Positions 17,416 to 26,645 of a stretch of DNA of 64,000 nucleotides are shown piece by piece. Under the pieces are notes generated by a model. That model was given only the letters and a program-made list of their open reading frames with translations. It was not told the origin of the DNA and ran no database searches. Every line of letters begins with the position of its first letter. Within the stretch, counting starts at the first letter, position 1. Source of the DNA: Rhizobiales bacterium Ga0077525 (GTDB lineage: Bacteria; Pseudomonadota; Alphaproteobacteria; Rhizobiales; Xanthobacteraceae); the NCBI GenBank assembly GCA_001464835.1, contig LNDS01000028.1:1-64000 (forward strand), written 5' to 3'. Position numbers and translations under genes: made by a program.

Positions 17416-18501
17416 ATGAAACGTCGTCAATTTATCAAAGCGGCCGGTCTCGGCGTGGCTGCTTCCGCGATCGCCGCGCCGGCGATTGCGCAGTCTTCGC
17501 CTGAGATCAAGTGGCGCATGACCTGTAGCTGGCCGAAGTCGCTGGAAACTCTGTACGGCGCGGCCGAGACGATGGCCAAGGCCGTCGGCGAAGCGACCGA
17601 CGGTAAGTTTCAGATCCAGGTTTTCGCCGCCGGCGAAATCGTCCCCGCGCTGCAGGTTGTCGATGCCGTGCAGAACGGCACGGTCGAATGCGGTCACACG
17701 GCGTCGTATTACTACTTCGGGAAGGACCCGACCTTCGCCTTCGGTACCTCCGTCGGCTTTGGTCCCAATGCCCGCCTGAACCAGGGCTGGTGGACGCATG
17801 GCGGCGGCTCGGACGTGCTCAACGAGTTCTACAAGAAGTACAACGCCACCGCGATCCTTGCCGGCAATACCGGCTGTCAGATGGGCGGCTGGTTCCGCAA
17901 AGAGATCAATACGATCGATGACCTGAAGGGCCTCAAGTTCCGGATCGGCGGTTTCACCGGACGCGTCATGCAGCGTCTCGGCGTCGTGCCACAGCAGATC
18001 GGCGCGCCGGACATCTACCCGGCGCTGGAAAAAGGCACCATCGACGCGGCCGAGTGGGTCGGCCCCTACGACGATGAAAAGCTCGGCTTCTACAAGGTCG
18101 CGCCGAACTATTACTATCCGGGATGGTGGGAAGGCGGCTCGATGCTGCACGCCTTCATCAACCTGGATAAATACAACGCGCTGCCGAAGCACTATCAGGC
18201 CGTTCTTCAGCATGCCGGCGCTTACGCCAACACGTCGTGCCTGGCCAAGTACGATGTCCTGAACCCGCCGGCGCTGCGCCGTCTGCTCGCCAATGGCGTG
18301 AAGCTCAAGGCCTTCTCGCCGGCGATCATGGAAGCCTGCTACAAGGAAACCCAGGCGCTGCATGGCGAGATCGCCAAGGAAAACGCGACCTTCAAGAAGG
18401 TCAACGACTCGATGATGGACTACACCAAGAACGGCTACCAATGGCATCAGGTCGCCGAGCTTGGCTACGACGGCTACATGGTTCGCCAGACGCGCGGATA
18501 A
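17416..18501 (+). CDS. TRAP transporter substrate-binding protein, TakP-like (paralogue 2)
   Basis: The 361-residue periplasmic protein is closely related to the gene 250 bases upstream. It has the same Tat-type signal (MKRRQFIKAAGLGVAAS) and the same QMGGWFRKEI, EWVGPYDDEKLGF and YYYPGWWEGG motifs. The start at 17416 follows a GGGAGG Shine-Dalgarno and matches the signal peptide; the frame is open further upstream only by chance. Differences in the N-lobe (CGHTASYYYFGKDPTFAFG against AHTASYYYVGKDPTFSLF) suggest altered substrate preference. It faces the permease genes across a shared terminator and probably feeds the same DctQM. Confidence 0.92.
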   Translation: MKRRQFIKAAGLGVAASAIAAPAIAQSSPEIKWRMTCSWPKSLETLYGAAETMAKAVGEATDGKFQIQVFAAGEIVPALQVVDAVQNGTVECGHTASYYYFGKDPTFAFGTSVGFGPNARLNQGWWTHGGGSDVLNEFYKKYNATAILAGNTGCQMGGWFRKEINTIDDLKGLKFRIGGFTGRVMQRLGVVPQQIGAPDIYPALEKGTIDAAEWVGPYDDEKLGFYKVAPNYYYPGWWEGGSMLHAFINLDKYNALPKHYQAVLQHAGAYANTSCLAKYDVLNPPALRRLLANGVKLKAFSPAIMEACYKETQALHGEIAKENATFKKVNDSMMDYTKNGYQWHQVAELGYDGYMVRQTRG

Positions 18502-18522
18502 TCTTTAAGGCGCCAAAGAAAA

Positions 18523-18558
18523 AACCCCGGGGCTCACAGGCCCCGGGGTTATTTTTTG
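18523..18558. terminator. Bidirectional intrinsic terminator
   Basis: AACCCCGGGG (18523-18532) pairs with CCCCGGGGTT (18541-18550). ATTTTTTG follows on the plus strand, and the bases before the stem give TTTTCTTT on the minus strand. It lies between the converging ends of the second binding-protein gene and dctM. Confidence 0.88.
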
Positions 18559-18571
18559 CCGATGCCGGCAG

Positions 18572-20227
18572 CTAATTCCTGGGCGGGCCGAAGTCGAGCG
18601 GCGGCAACTCAATCTGAGGGATATCGATCTTCATTGTATTCGGATCGATCGTGGAGGCCGCGCCTTTGTAGTGCATGACCATGGCCGGGAACGCGATCAC
18701 CAGGCCCACCATGATGCACTGAATGACCACGAACGGCACCGCGCCCCAGTAAATCTGGCCGGTAGTGACCGGCTCCATGCGCAGTCCGGTGACCTTGTCG
18801 GTGTAGGTCTCCTTCGGCGCCACCGAGCGCAGATAGAAGAGGGCAAATCCGAAAGGCGGATGCATGAACGAAGTCTGCATGTTGACGCCGAGAATGATGC
18901 CGAACCAGATCAGATCGATGCCGAGTTTTTCGGCGGCGGGGCCGAGCAGCGGAATGACAATGAATGCCAGCTCGAAGAAGTCGAGGAAGAAGGCGAGAAT
19001 GAAGACGAAGGCGTTGACGAAGATGAGGAAGCCAATCTGGCCGCCCGGCAGCGAGGTCAGCAATTCCTCGACCCAGATATGGCCGTTGACGCCATAGAAG
19101 GTCAGCGAGAAGACGCGCGCGCCAAGCAGAATGAAGATCACGAAAGCTGAAAGTTTAGCCGTCGATTCAATGGCTTGGCGGATCAAATCCCAGCTCAGCC
19201 GGCGTTTCGAAGCGCCCAGAATCAGGGCGCCGGCAGCCCCCATGGCGCCGCCTTCGGTCGGCGTGGCAATGCCGACGAAGATGGTGCCGAGCACCAGGAA
19301 GATCAGGAACAGCGGCGGCACCATCACGAAGGTCGTCTGTTGCGCGATCGCCGACAGGAAGCGGAAGCCGATAAAGCGGGCCGTCAGCCAGTTGATGATG
19401 GCGACGCCGAACGCGAACAGGATGCCGAAGAACATGGTGAGGACGACATAGTCGGCGCCGTTCGTTTTCGTTCCATGCATGACGGCCCAGCCGAAGGTGG
19501 CGCTCGCGACCGTCAATATGCCGAGCGACATCAATCCGCGGCTGCCATTCGGCTCCTTGAAGCCGATCGCTTCGGCCGGCAGACCGGGCGTCGCCTTCGG
19601 ATAGACCAATGTGACGAGGAAGACGTAGCCGGCATATAGCGCGGAGAGGACCATGCCGGGGATGAAGGCGCCTTCATACATGTCGCCGACGGAGCGGCCG
19701 AGCTGGTCGGCCATGACGATGAGGACGAGTGACGGCGGAATGATCTGCGCCAGAGTACCTGAGGCGGCGATGACGCCGGAGGCGACGCGACGGTCGTATC
19801 CGTAGCGCAGCATGATCGGGAGCGAGATCAGGCCCATCGAAATCACCGATGCCGCGACAACGCCGGTCGTGGCAGCGAGCAGGGCGCCGACGAAGATAAC
19901 GGCGTAAGCGAGGCCGCCGCGTATGGTGCCGAACAATTGGCCGATGGTTTCAAGCAGGTCCTCGGCCATACCGGATCGTTCGAGTATCAGCCCCATGAAG
20001 GTGAAGAACGGGATCGCCAGTAGCGTGTCGTTGTTCATCACGCCGTAGACGCGTTCGGGCATGGCTTGCAGGAAATCCGGCACGAACAGGCCGAGTTCGA
20101 TGCCGATCAGGGCGAAGAACAGGCCGACAGCCGCCAGCGAAAATGCTGCCGGATAGCCGAGCAAGAGGAAGACCACCAGGGAGCCGAACATGATCGGCGC
20201 CATGTTGTGAATGAGAATAGCTGTCAT
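18572..20227 (-). CDS. dctM: TRAP transporter large permease (DctM)
   Basis: The 551-residue multi-spanning inner-membrane protein has about 12 or more hydrophobic helices and the DctM motifs LLAIPFFTFMGLILERSGMAEDL, GVVAASVISMGLISLPIMLRYGY and ASGTLAQIIPPSLVL. It is longer than the usual ~425 residues because of an insertion (about 230-330) that carries two further helices, as seen in the fatty-acid/keto-acid subgroup. It couples substrate uptake to a sodium or proton gradient. ATG 20227 is chosen; a frame open to 20308 overlaps dctQ and is not supported. It is 28 bases after dctQ in the same operon. Confidence 0.92.
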   Translation of the reverse strand: MTAILIHNMAPIMFGSLVVFLLLGYPAAFSLAAVGLFFALIGIELGLFVPDFLQAMPERVYGVMNNDTLLAIPFFTFMGLILERSGMAEDLLETIGQLFGTIRGGLAYAVIFVGALLAATTGVVAASVISMGLISLPIMLRYGYDRRVASGVIAASGTLAQIIPPSLVLIVMADQLGRSVGDMYEGAFIPGMVLSALYAGYVFLVTLVYPKATPGLPAEAIGFKEPNGSRGLMSLGILTVASATFGWAVMHGTKTNGADYVVLTMFFGILFAFGVAIINWLTARFIGFRFLSAIAQQTTFVMVPPLFLIFLVLGTIFVGIATPTEGGAMGAAGALILGASKRRLSWDLIRQAIESTAKLSAFVIFILLGARVFSLTFYGVNGHIWVEELLTSLPGGQIGFLIFVNAFVFILAFFLDFFELAFIVIPLLGPAAEKLGIDLIWFGIILGVNMQTSFMHPPFGFALFYLRSVAPKETYTDKVTGLRMEPVTTGQIYWGAVPFVVIQCIMVGLVIAFPAMVMHYKGAASTIDPNTMKIDIPQIELPPLDFGPPRN

Positions 20228-20255
20228 GGATGACTCCGGCGGCCGCTGGCGGCGT

Positions 20256-20858
20256 TCAACGCTTTTCGATGGCTTCGACGATGTGCTCGACTTCGGCTTC
20301 GAGCGCATGCACCTGGTTTTCGTGCGGGTCCGGAATGAGATTGCGCATGACGGCGATCCGCTTGATCAGCTCCGAAATGCATTGAATGAGCAGGAACGTG
20401 AAGCCGATCATGACCAGCGATTTGGCCGGCCATTGCGGCAGGCCGCCGGCGTTGCCCGATTGCTCGTTCAAGAGGAACGAGCGGTAGAAGAACGGAACGC
20501 CGGTAATGATCATGACGACGGTGAACGGGAGCAGGAAGAAGGCGTGACCGATGACGTCGATGGAGTTGCGCACCCGCTTCGGCAGCATCTGATTGATGAT
20601 GTCGATGCGGATGTGTTCGTTCGCCAGCAGCGTCCAGGGCGAGCACAGCAGGAACACGATGCTGAACAGCACCCATTGCAACTCAAGCCATGAGTTCGAT
20701 GAGGTGTCCAATGTCTTGCGAATAATGGCGTTGGTCGCCGAGACGATGACGGCCAGCATGATGAGCCAAGCGAGGCGCTTGCCCATCCATGTCGTCATGG
20801 CGTCGATGGCACGAGATGTCGGCAGCAATGCCTTTAGCACTGCGTCAAGAGCGCCCAC
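20256..20858 (-). CDS. dctQ: TRAP transporter small permease (DctQ)
   Basis: The 200-residue inner-membrane protein has four hydrophobic helices and the DctQ-typical segments WLELQWVLFSIVFLLCSPWTLLANEHIRIDI. It partners with DctM in the membrane complex. The C-terminal 35 residues form an acidic and basic helix. It opens the dctQM operon. Its upstream region (291 bases to the next, divergent gene) holds no other recognisable gene. Confidence 0.92.
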   Translation of the reverse strand: MGALDAVLKALLPTSRAIDAMTTWMGKRLAWLIMLAVIVSATNAIIRKTLDTSSNSWLELQWVLFSIVFLLCSPWTLLANEHIRIDIINQMLPKRVRNSIDVIGHAFFLLPFTVVMIITGVPFFYRSFLLNEQSGNAGGLPQWPAKSLVMIGFTFLLIQCISELIKRIAVMRNLIPDPHENQVHALEAEVEHIVEAIEKR

Positions 20859-21149
20859 TGGTATACCCCTCTGCGCGGCCTTCGGACTCCGCCGGCCGGA
20901 ATTTTATTCTGCCTTTACGCCCCCGCGAGTGTGGCCACCGGCCATGCGCTACCTTAATCCGATGCTGGCCTCAGGCGTCAATGGTGAATTTGGGGGCTAG
21001 CGCCGTTCAGGCCCATTTTGCGACGAAACTTATGGTTAAAGCTTTCTAAACCGCCGGTTAACCCGCGTCAGGCACAATGGTGCCGGGGCGCGGTCATCTG
21101 GGTGGAATCGGGCGCGCACTGCGCACTGGCCAGGCCCCGCTGGTGGACC

Positions 21150-22661
21150 ATGCGGCGGCTGACAATTGTCGAGCGGATGATGGGGGGCGTCGTCGCGCTG
21201 CTGGGCGCGGTGCTTGCCGTGCAGCATCTGCCGCAGCTTTCCGGCTCGGTCTATACGCAACTCGGCGGTATTGCCCTCATTGCCGCGCTCGCCGGCATCG
21301 GTATCGGTGCGCTCGCCCGATCCATCGCAACGCCGATTGCCGAAATCGTGGCTACCATCGACGCTATCGCTTATGCCGAAATGAACTCGTCGGCGGACCT
21401 GGCGCCGGTGCGCGGTGAAATCGCCCAGCTTCAAGCCGCCACCGAACGGCTTGCGATCATCCTCGGCGAGCGGCAACGCCGCGAGATCGTTCATGCCGAT
21501 CTCGACCGCACCTGGCAGGCGCCGCGGCGGCAAAATTTGTCGCGATTGGCCGACCACGTCGAGCAGGCGACTGAAGGCGGCATCCAGCCGATCGTCAACG
21601 GCGCGGCTACCTTGCAATTCAAGGCCGAAGACATGCTGACGGCGCTTGAGGCGGTGCGCGCCGCCTTCGGCGAGACCGTGGCCGTTGCTGAAAACTCCCG
21701 TGCGATGAACCAGGCCGCTGGGCAATTGTCCGGCCAGGTGATGCAGGCAATCGACGAAATTTCGGCGCAAGTTGCGCGCAGCAACGACCTTGGCCGTGAC
21801 TCCGTCGCGCGCGCCAATGCCTCGCGCGCCACCATCGATGCGCTCGCCAGGGCTGCCGACCAGATCGGCGATATCGTCTCCGTCATCAACCAGATCGCAG
21901 CGCAGACCAATCTTCTGGCGCTGAACGCGACCATCGAAGCGGCGCGCGCCGGCGAGGCGGGGCGCGGCTTTTCGGTCGTCGCCGGCGAGGTCAAGACTTT
22001 GGCGACGCGCACCGCGGTCTCGACGCAGCGGATCGGCGACAAGGTCGCGGAAATTCAATCGACCACGCGCGATGCCGTGATCGCCCTGGCTGGCATCGCC
22101 GAGGCGATCGATCAATTGTCCGGCGTCACCCAATCGGTCTCGGCCGCCGTCGAGCAGCAGCGCGCCGCCACCGCCGATTTCAGCGCCAGCGCCCGCGACA
22201 GCAGCGCCGCGGTATCGGATGTCGCAGGCCGCATGGCGGGCATCGCCGCCATGATCGAACGCTCGCGCGCAACCGCGCAGGATGTCTCCACCGTCGCCGC
22301 CGAAATGCAGACGACATCGTTGAACCTGTGCGGCGAAATTCCCGAAATCGTGCGCAAGGCGGTGACCGCCGATCTGCGCGAACATCCGCGCTACGAAGTC
22401 AGGTTCAAGGCAAGGGTCGAGCATAACGGTGCGACGTCCGATATCGACGTTCAGGACGTCAGCGAAGGCGGCGCCCGCATCGCCGCCGTGATAAAATTAA
22501 CAATCGGCAGCAAAATCGCCGTGACGTTTCCGGGCATGAAGCCGATCGCGGCCACCGTCGCGCGCGACGGCGGCGATAATGTCGGCGTCAGCTTTGCTCC
22601 GTCACGGCTGCGTGCCGAGGAACTGCGCGATCTCATTACCGCGACATCCGAAGCGGCCTGA
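21150..22661 (+). CDS. Chemoreceptor-like methyl-accepting protein fused to a C-terminal PilZ domain
   Basis: The 503-residue protein has two N-terminal membrane helices separated by only about 15 residues, so it has no periplasmic ligand domain. A HAMP-like linker and a methyl-accepting signalling domain follow (tip [26 protein letters not shown]). It ends in a PilZ domain with [12 protein letters not shown] (the RxxxR c-di-GMP motif) and DVSEGGARI (the D/N-x-S-x-x-G motif). It should therefore link c-di-GMP levels to CheA or a related kinase. ATG 21150 is preferred to 21018 because the membrane helix follows it directly. No che genes are near. Confidence 0.88.
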   Translation: MRRLTIVERMMGGVVALLGAVLAVQHLPQLSGSVYTQLGGIALIAALAGIGIGALARSIATPIAEIVATIDAIAYAEMNSSADLAPVRGEIAQLQAATERLAIILGERQRREIVHADLDRTWQAPRRQNLSRLADHVEQATEGGIQPIVNGAATLQFKAEDMLTALEAVRAAFGETVAVAENSRAMNQAAGQLSGQVMQAIDEISAQVARSNDLGRDSVARANASRATIDALARAADQIGDIVSVINQIAAQTNLLALNATIEAARAGEAGRGFSVVAGEVKTLATRTAVSTQRIGDKVAEIQSTTRDAVIALAGIAEAIDQLSGVTQSVSAAVEQQRAATADFSASARDSSAAVSDVAGRMAGIAAMIERSRATAQDVSTVAAEMQTTSLNLCGEIPEIVRKAVTADLREHPRYEVRFKARVEHNGATSDIDVQDVSEGGARIAAVIKLTIGSKIAVTFPGMKPIAATVARDGGDNVGVSFAPSRLRAEELRDLITATSEAA

Positions 22662-22682
22662 CGCCGCCGGGCGAGCTAGGCG

Positions 22683-23729
22683 TCAGCCGCCGGTCACGCT
22701 CATATGACGCGACAGCGCTGGCCGATGCGCGCGGCGATCGATCACGAAGTCGTGCCCCTTCGGCTTGCGCGTAATGGCGTCGTCGATCGCTGCATGGATC
22801 AGGTCGTCGCCTTCGGAGGCGCGCAACGGCGCGCGCAAATCGGCGGCGTCTTCCTGGCCGAGGCACATATACAGCGTGCCGGTGCAGGTAATGCGCACGC
22901 GGTTGCATGACTCGCAGAAATTATGCGTCATCGGCGTGATGAAGCCGAGCCGGCCGCCGGTTTCCTTGACGCGCATGTAACGCGCGGGGCCGCCGGTCTG
23001 GTAATCGATGTCGTCGAGCGTAAAGCGCTCGGCAAGGCGCGCCCGCACCATCGATAAAGGCAGATACTGATCGATGCGGTCTTCGCCGGTTTCGCCGAGC
23101 GGCATGACTTCAATGATCGTCATGTCCATGCCGCGGCCATGCGCCCATTCGACCATGCCGGCGAGTTCGTCTTCGTTGACGCCCTTGAGCGCAACCGCGT
23201 TGATCTTGACCTTGAGGCCGGCGGCCTGCGCCGCATCGATGCCGGCCATCACCTTGCTAAGATCGCCCCAGCGAGTGATAGCGCGGAATTTGTCGGCATC
23301 AAGCGTATCGAGCGAGACGTTGATGCGCTCGACGCCATGGCCTTTCAGTTCGGCCGCATACTTCGTCAGTTGCGAGCCGTTGGTGGTCAGCGTCAGTTCC
23401 TTGAGCGCGCCGCTCGTGAGATGGCGCGACAGCGATTCGACCAAGGTCATGATGCCGCGCCGCACCAGGGGCTCGCCGCCGGTCAGCCGCAACTTGTTGA
23501 CGCCCTTGGCGACGAAAGCGCTGCACAGCCGGTCGAGTTCCTCGAGGCTGAGCAGATCGGCCTTCGGCAGAAAGCTCATGTGCTCGGACATGCAATAGAC
23601 GCAGCGGAAATCGCAGCGATCGGTCACCGAGACGCGCAAATAGGTGATGGTGCGCATGAACGGATCGATCAGCGCGCGCGGTTGCGGGCGCGTGAGGTCG
23701 ATCTCGGAATTTGGCGTGGTCAGGCCCAT
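22683..23729 (-). CDS. moaA: GTP 3',8-cyclase MoaA (molybdenum cofactor biosynthesis)
   Basis: This radical SAM enzyme is the first step of molybdopterin synthesis. The 348-residue protein shows the N-terminal 4Fe-4S motif CDFRCVYC (Cys39, Cys43, Cys46), the SAM-binding [10 protein letters not shown], and the C-terminal cluster ligands [19 protein letters not shown]. It ends in the essential Gly-Gly (SVTGG). The partner MoaC is not in the window. The gene lies 21 bases from the stop of the convergent PilZ-receptor gene. Confidence 0.95.
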   Translation of the reverse strand: MGLTTPNSEIDLTRPQPRALIDPFMRTITYLRVSVTDRCDFRCVYCMSEHMSFLPKADLLSLEELDRLCSAFVAKGVNKLRLTGGEPLVRRGIMTLVESLSRHLTSGALKELTLTTNGSQLTKYAAELKGHGVERINVSLDTLDADKFRAITRWGDLSKVMAGIDAAQAAGLKVKINAVALKGVNEDELAGMVEWAHGRGMDMTIIEVMPLGETGEDRIDQYLPLSMVRARLAERFTLDDIDYQTGGPARYMRVKETGGRLGFITPMTHNFCESCNRVRITCTGTLYMCLGQEDAADLRAPLRASEGDDLIHAAIDDAITRKPKGHDFVIDRRAHRPALSRHMSVTGG

Positions 23730-23826
23730 CGGCGTTCCCGGCAGCGGATTCTTACAGGTCCGTCCGCTTCATATAGGAAGTCTGGCCGATCTTGGCCATG
23801 CCGTCCAGCGTGCGGTTCCCGTAAAC

Positions 23827-23856
23827 GAAAACCGCCCGCCGGGAAGGGCGGGCGGT
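23827..23856 (-). terminator. Intrinsic terminator of the PEGA lipoprotein gene
   Basis: ACCGCCCGCC and GGCGGGCGGT form a 10-bp stem with a short GGGAAG loop. On the minus strand it is followed by TTTTCG. It lies 27 bases after the lipoprotein stop codon. Confidence 0.75.
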
Positions 23857-23882
23857 CGATCGAAAGGGCTGTCAGGCGCGAC

Positions 23883-24374
23883 TTACTGGCGCGGCGGCGC
23901 CGGCCACGGGGCCGCCGCGGCGGGAGCCGGGGCCGCCGGGGCTGGAGCGGGCGCCGTGCTTTGCCGCGGCGCTGCCGGCTTTGCGGCTGGCTTGGCGGCC
24001 GGCTTGCGTGGCGCCGGCTTTCTGGCAGCCGGTTGCGGCGGGGCAGGGGTCAGTTCGACCATCACTGGATTGGGTCGCAGGGTTGGCGGACTGCCGGTCT
24101 GGGCGATCGGCTCCAATGTTTCGGACTCCGGCTGATAACCGTTCAGCGTGAAGGAGACCGTCAAGGGCGCGTCAACGGGCAGCGCCAGCGCGCAGGGCGT
24201 GCGGCAGGTCTGGCCGTTGGAGGTTTTCGCTTCGGCGCCCGGCGGTTCGGATTCAAACCGCACAGTGTCAACGGCGGGGGCGGGCTTCAGGCCGTCGAGG
24301 CTCATCCATTCCGGCGTCGATGAGCACGCGCCAAGCGCAAGTGCGGCACCGACAATTACGACAACGCGATTCAT
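23883..24374 (-). CDS. PEGA-like lipoprotein with Pro/Ala/Lys-rich tail
   Basis: A 163-residue protein with a lipoprotein signal (MNRVVVIVGAALALGACSS, lipobox LGAC). A short beta-rich PEGA-type domain follows, in which VRFESEPPGAEAKTSNGQ and CALALPVDAPLTVSFTLNGYQP match the repeat signature. The tail is about 60 residues of Pro, Ala and Lys repeats (AAKPAAKPAAP) that may span the cell wall or bind it. Function is unknown. Tandem ATGs at 24377 and 24374 leave the start uncertain by one codon. Confidence 0.8.
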   Translation of the reverse strand: MNRVVVIVGAALALGACSSTPEWMSLDGLKPAPAVDTVRFESEPPGAEAKTSNGQTCRTPCALALPVDAPLTVSFTLNGYQPESETLEPIAQTGSPPTLRPNPVMVELTPAPPQPAARKPAPRKPAAKPAAKPAAPRQSTAPAPAPAAPAPAAAAPWPAPPRQ

Positions 24375-24508
24375 CATGTTTACCGGTCCACTCACTCAAC
24401 GCTATGGCGGCTGTCCGCCTTTTCAATAGAATAAGACCACGCTCGGGGGGTGGCAACCAGCGGCGCGCCGTTAACCTTACCGCGTTAACCATAATTGCGG
24501 CGGCGGCA

Positions 24509-25198
24509 TCAGTTATCGAATGAAATGCCGGCAATCTCGTCCGGCAATTGCGCGAAATGGCTGATCAGCCGATCCGGTTTGTATTGGGCCACGGGCTTTT
24601 CGCTGTAGCCGAAATCGACCGCGACCACCGGAATACCAGCGGCGCGCGCGGTCAGGATATCGGTTTCGGAATCGCCGACCATGATGGCGCGGCCGGTATC
24701 GCCGCCGGCGGCTGCGATGGTGCGTCGCAGAATTTCCGGATCCGGCTTGGCGATGGCGAACGTGTCCTGGCCGCAGATCGCCGCGAAGCGGCCGGTGAGT
24801 TTCAGTTCATTGAGCAGCAGCACTGACAAATGTTCGAGCTTGTTGGTGCACACCGCGAAGCGGTGGCCGCGGTCTTCAAGAATATCGAGCGCGTCGGTGA
24901 GCCCCGGATAGGGCCGCGAATGCACCGCGACATTGTCGGCATAGTAGGCGATGAAATCGGCGAACATCCGGTCGAGCCGGGCCGGTTCGACAATGCGGCC
25001 GTCCGCCTTGATGCCTTGCGCGAGCATCAGCCGCGCGCCGCCGCCGACGAAATTGCGCGCGGTCTCGTAAGGGACCGGCGCCATGCCTTCGCGCGCCAGA
25101 ATGACATTGAGCGTGGCGACAAGGTCGGGCGCGGTTTCGACCAATGTGCCGTCGAGGTCGAACACGAGCAGAGGGGCGGCGCGGGCGGGAGCGGACAT
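24509..25198 (-). CDS. gph: Phosphoglycolate phosphatase (HAD family)
   Basis: The 229-residue HAD-superfamily hydrolase has motif I FDLDGTLVETAPD, motif II CTNKLEH, and motif III/IV region KPDPEIL and MVGDSETDILTARAAGIPVVAVDFGYSE. The helical cap follows motif I. This arrangement is typical of Gph, which removes 2-phosphoglycolate. The gene is divergent from rpiA, both serving sugar-phosphate metabolism, with about 160 bases between their starts. Confidence 0.9.
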   Translation of the reverse strand: MSAPARAAPLLVFDLDGTLVETAPDLVATLNVILAREGMAPVPYETARNFVGGGARLMLAQGIKADGRIVEPARLDRMFADFIAYYADNVAVHSRPYPGLTDALDILEDRGHRFAVCTNKLEHLSVLLLNELKLTGRFAAICGQDTFAIAKPDPEILRRTIAAAGGDTGRAIMVGDSETDILTARAAGIPVVAVDFGYSEKPVAQYKPDRLISHFAQLPDEIAGISFDN

Positions 25199-25361
25199 GG
25201 CGCATCGCTAACCGCCGTCAGACCCTGATGCAAGGCCGATTCTTGGTTGATGTCGCCGTTTACAAAAGGCTTTTCCGGCTATTCAGGCCGGGCGAACGGG
25301 GCTAGACAATCCAGCGACCGGTTCCCAACTGTACGGCCAGCAAGCGCGAGGATCTCAAGCG

Positions 25362-26081
25362 TTGTCCCTCAGTGCCCCATCCTTGAATGCCGATGAGCAG
25401 AAGCGCGCCGCCGCCGCGCGCGCCATCGAGTTCGTCACGCCGGGCATGCGCCTTGGCCTAGGCACCGGCTCGACCGCCAAGCATTTTGTCGATCTGGTCG
25501 GCGAGCGCGTGCGCGCCGGCTTCGATCTTGTCGCGGTGCCGACGTCGGAGGCGACCCGCGTCCAGGCCTTGGCCTGCGGCATTAGGCTGACGACGTTGGA
25601 CGAGACGCCCGAGCTTGACCTGACGGTCGATGGCGCCGACGAAATCGCGCCGGACATGAGCCTGATCAAAGGCGGCGGCGGCGCGCTGCTGCGCGAAAAA
25701 ATCGTCGCGGCGGCGTCGGCGCGCATGCTGATCATCGCCGATGAAAGCAAATGCGTGGATAGGCTTGGCGCGTTTCCACTGCCGATCGAGGTTACGCCGT
25801 TCGGCTTTCTAGCGACGTTGCGGGCGGTCGACAAGGCGATTGCCGGTATCCAGGCAAGCGGCCCGCTCAAGCTTCGGCTTGGCAAGGACGGTCATGCTTT
25901 CGTCACGGATGGCGGGCACTGGATTATCGATGCCCAGCTTGGCCGGATTGACGATCCGAAAGCGTTGGCGCATGCGCTATCGACGATCCCCGGCGTGATG
26001 GAGCACGGACTTTTTGTCGGCATGGCGGAAACCGCGATTATCGGTGGCCCGGCCGGCACCCGTATCGTCGGGCGAACCTGA
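25362..26081 (+). CDS. rpiA: Ribose-5-phosphate isomerase A
   Basis: This 239-residue enzyme interconverts ribose 5-phosphate and ribulose 5-phosphate. Motifs [53 protein letters not shown] and [11 protein letters not shown] cover the active site (catalytic Asp and Glu in the DGADE and LREK regions). The start is the TTG at 25362, since no ATG or GTG gives a complete N-terminus and residues from [16 protein letters not shown] onward are conserved. It is followed 29 bases later by a DUF2059 gene in the same direction. Confidence 0.94.
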   Translation: MSLSAPSLNADEQKRAAAARAIEFVTPGMRLGLGTGSTAKHFVDLVGERVRAGFDLVAVPTSEATRVQALACGIRLTTLDETPELDLTVDGADEIAPDMSLIKGGGGALLREKIVAAASARMLIIADESKCVDRLGAFPLPIEVTPFGFLATLRAVDKAIAGIQASGPLKLRLGKDGHAFVTDGGHWIIDAQLGRIDDPKALAHALSTIPGVMEHGLFVGMAETAIIGGPAGTRIVGRT

Positions 26082-26110
26082 TTCTATTTAAAACGAATGG
26101 AGCTGCGATC

Positions 26111-26614
26111 ATGAATTTCCTTCAGGCAACCCGGCGCGTCATGCAATTGGCCGTGGTGGGCGCCGCGCTTTCTTCGCCGCTTCCGGCCATGGCCGCGACC
26201 CCGGCCGCGGTGGCGGCAGCGACCGAACTGGTGAAAGCAACCGGCGCCGCCGCGCTGTTCAACACACTGGTGCCCGGCGTTATCGAGCAGTCGAAAATTC
26301 TTTTCCTGCAACAGAATCCGGGCCTGGCCGGCGACCTCAACGAGATCGCCGCCAAGATGCGCACCGAACTCGCGCCGCGGCTGAACGAACTCTATGCCGA
26401 GGTCGGCAAGATCTACGCCGAACAATTCAGCGAGCAGGAACTCAAGGAACTTACCATTTTTTTCAGCTCGCCGGTCGGCAAGAAATACGTCAACGAGCAG
26501 AGTGTCGTGGTCAATGCCAGCCTGAAATTTGCGCAGGAATGGGCCAACAAGCTGTCTGACGAAGTCACACCGAAAATGCGCGAAGAACTGAAGAAAAAGG
26601 GTCACGCGCTGTAG
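26111..26614 (+). CDS. DUF2059 periplasmic protein
   Basis: The 167-residue exported protein has a Sec signal (RRVMQLAVVGAALSSPLPAMA, cleavage after AMA) and an all-helical DUF2059 domain containing YAEQFSEQELKELTIFFSSPVGKKYV. Function is unknown. It sits between rpiA and gor with short gaps (29 and 31 bases), so it is probably co-transcribed with both. Confidence 0.88.
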   Translation: MNFLQATRRVMQLAVVGAALSSPLPAMAATPAAVAAATELVKATGAAALFNTLVPGVIEQSKILFLQQNPGLAGDLNEIAAKMRTELAPRLNELYAEVGKIYAEQFSEQELKELTIFFSSPVGKKYVNEQSVVVNASLKFAQEWANKLSDEVTPKMREELKKKGHAL

Positions 26615-26645
26615 GCGGATTCGCTCGCGCTGGCGATAAAGGCAA

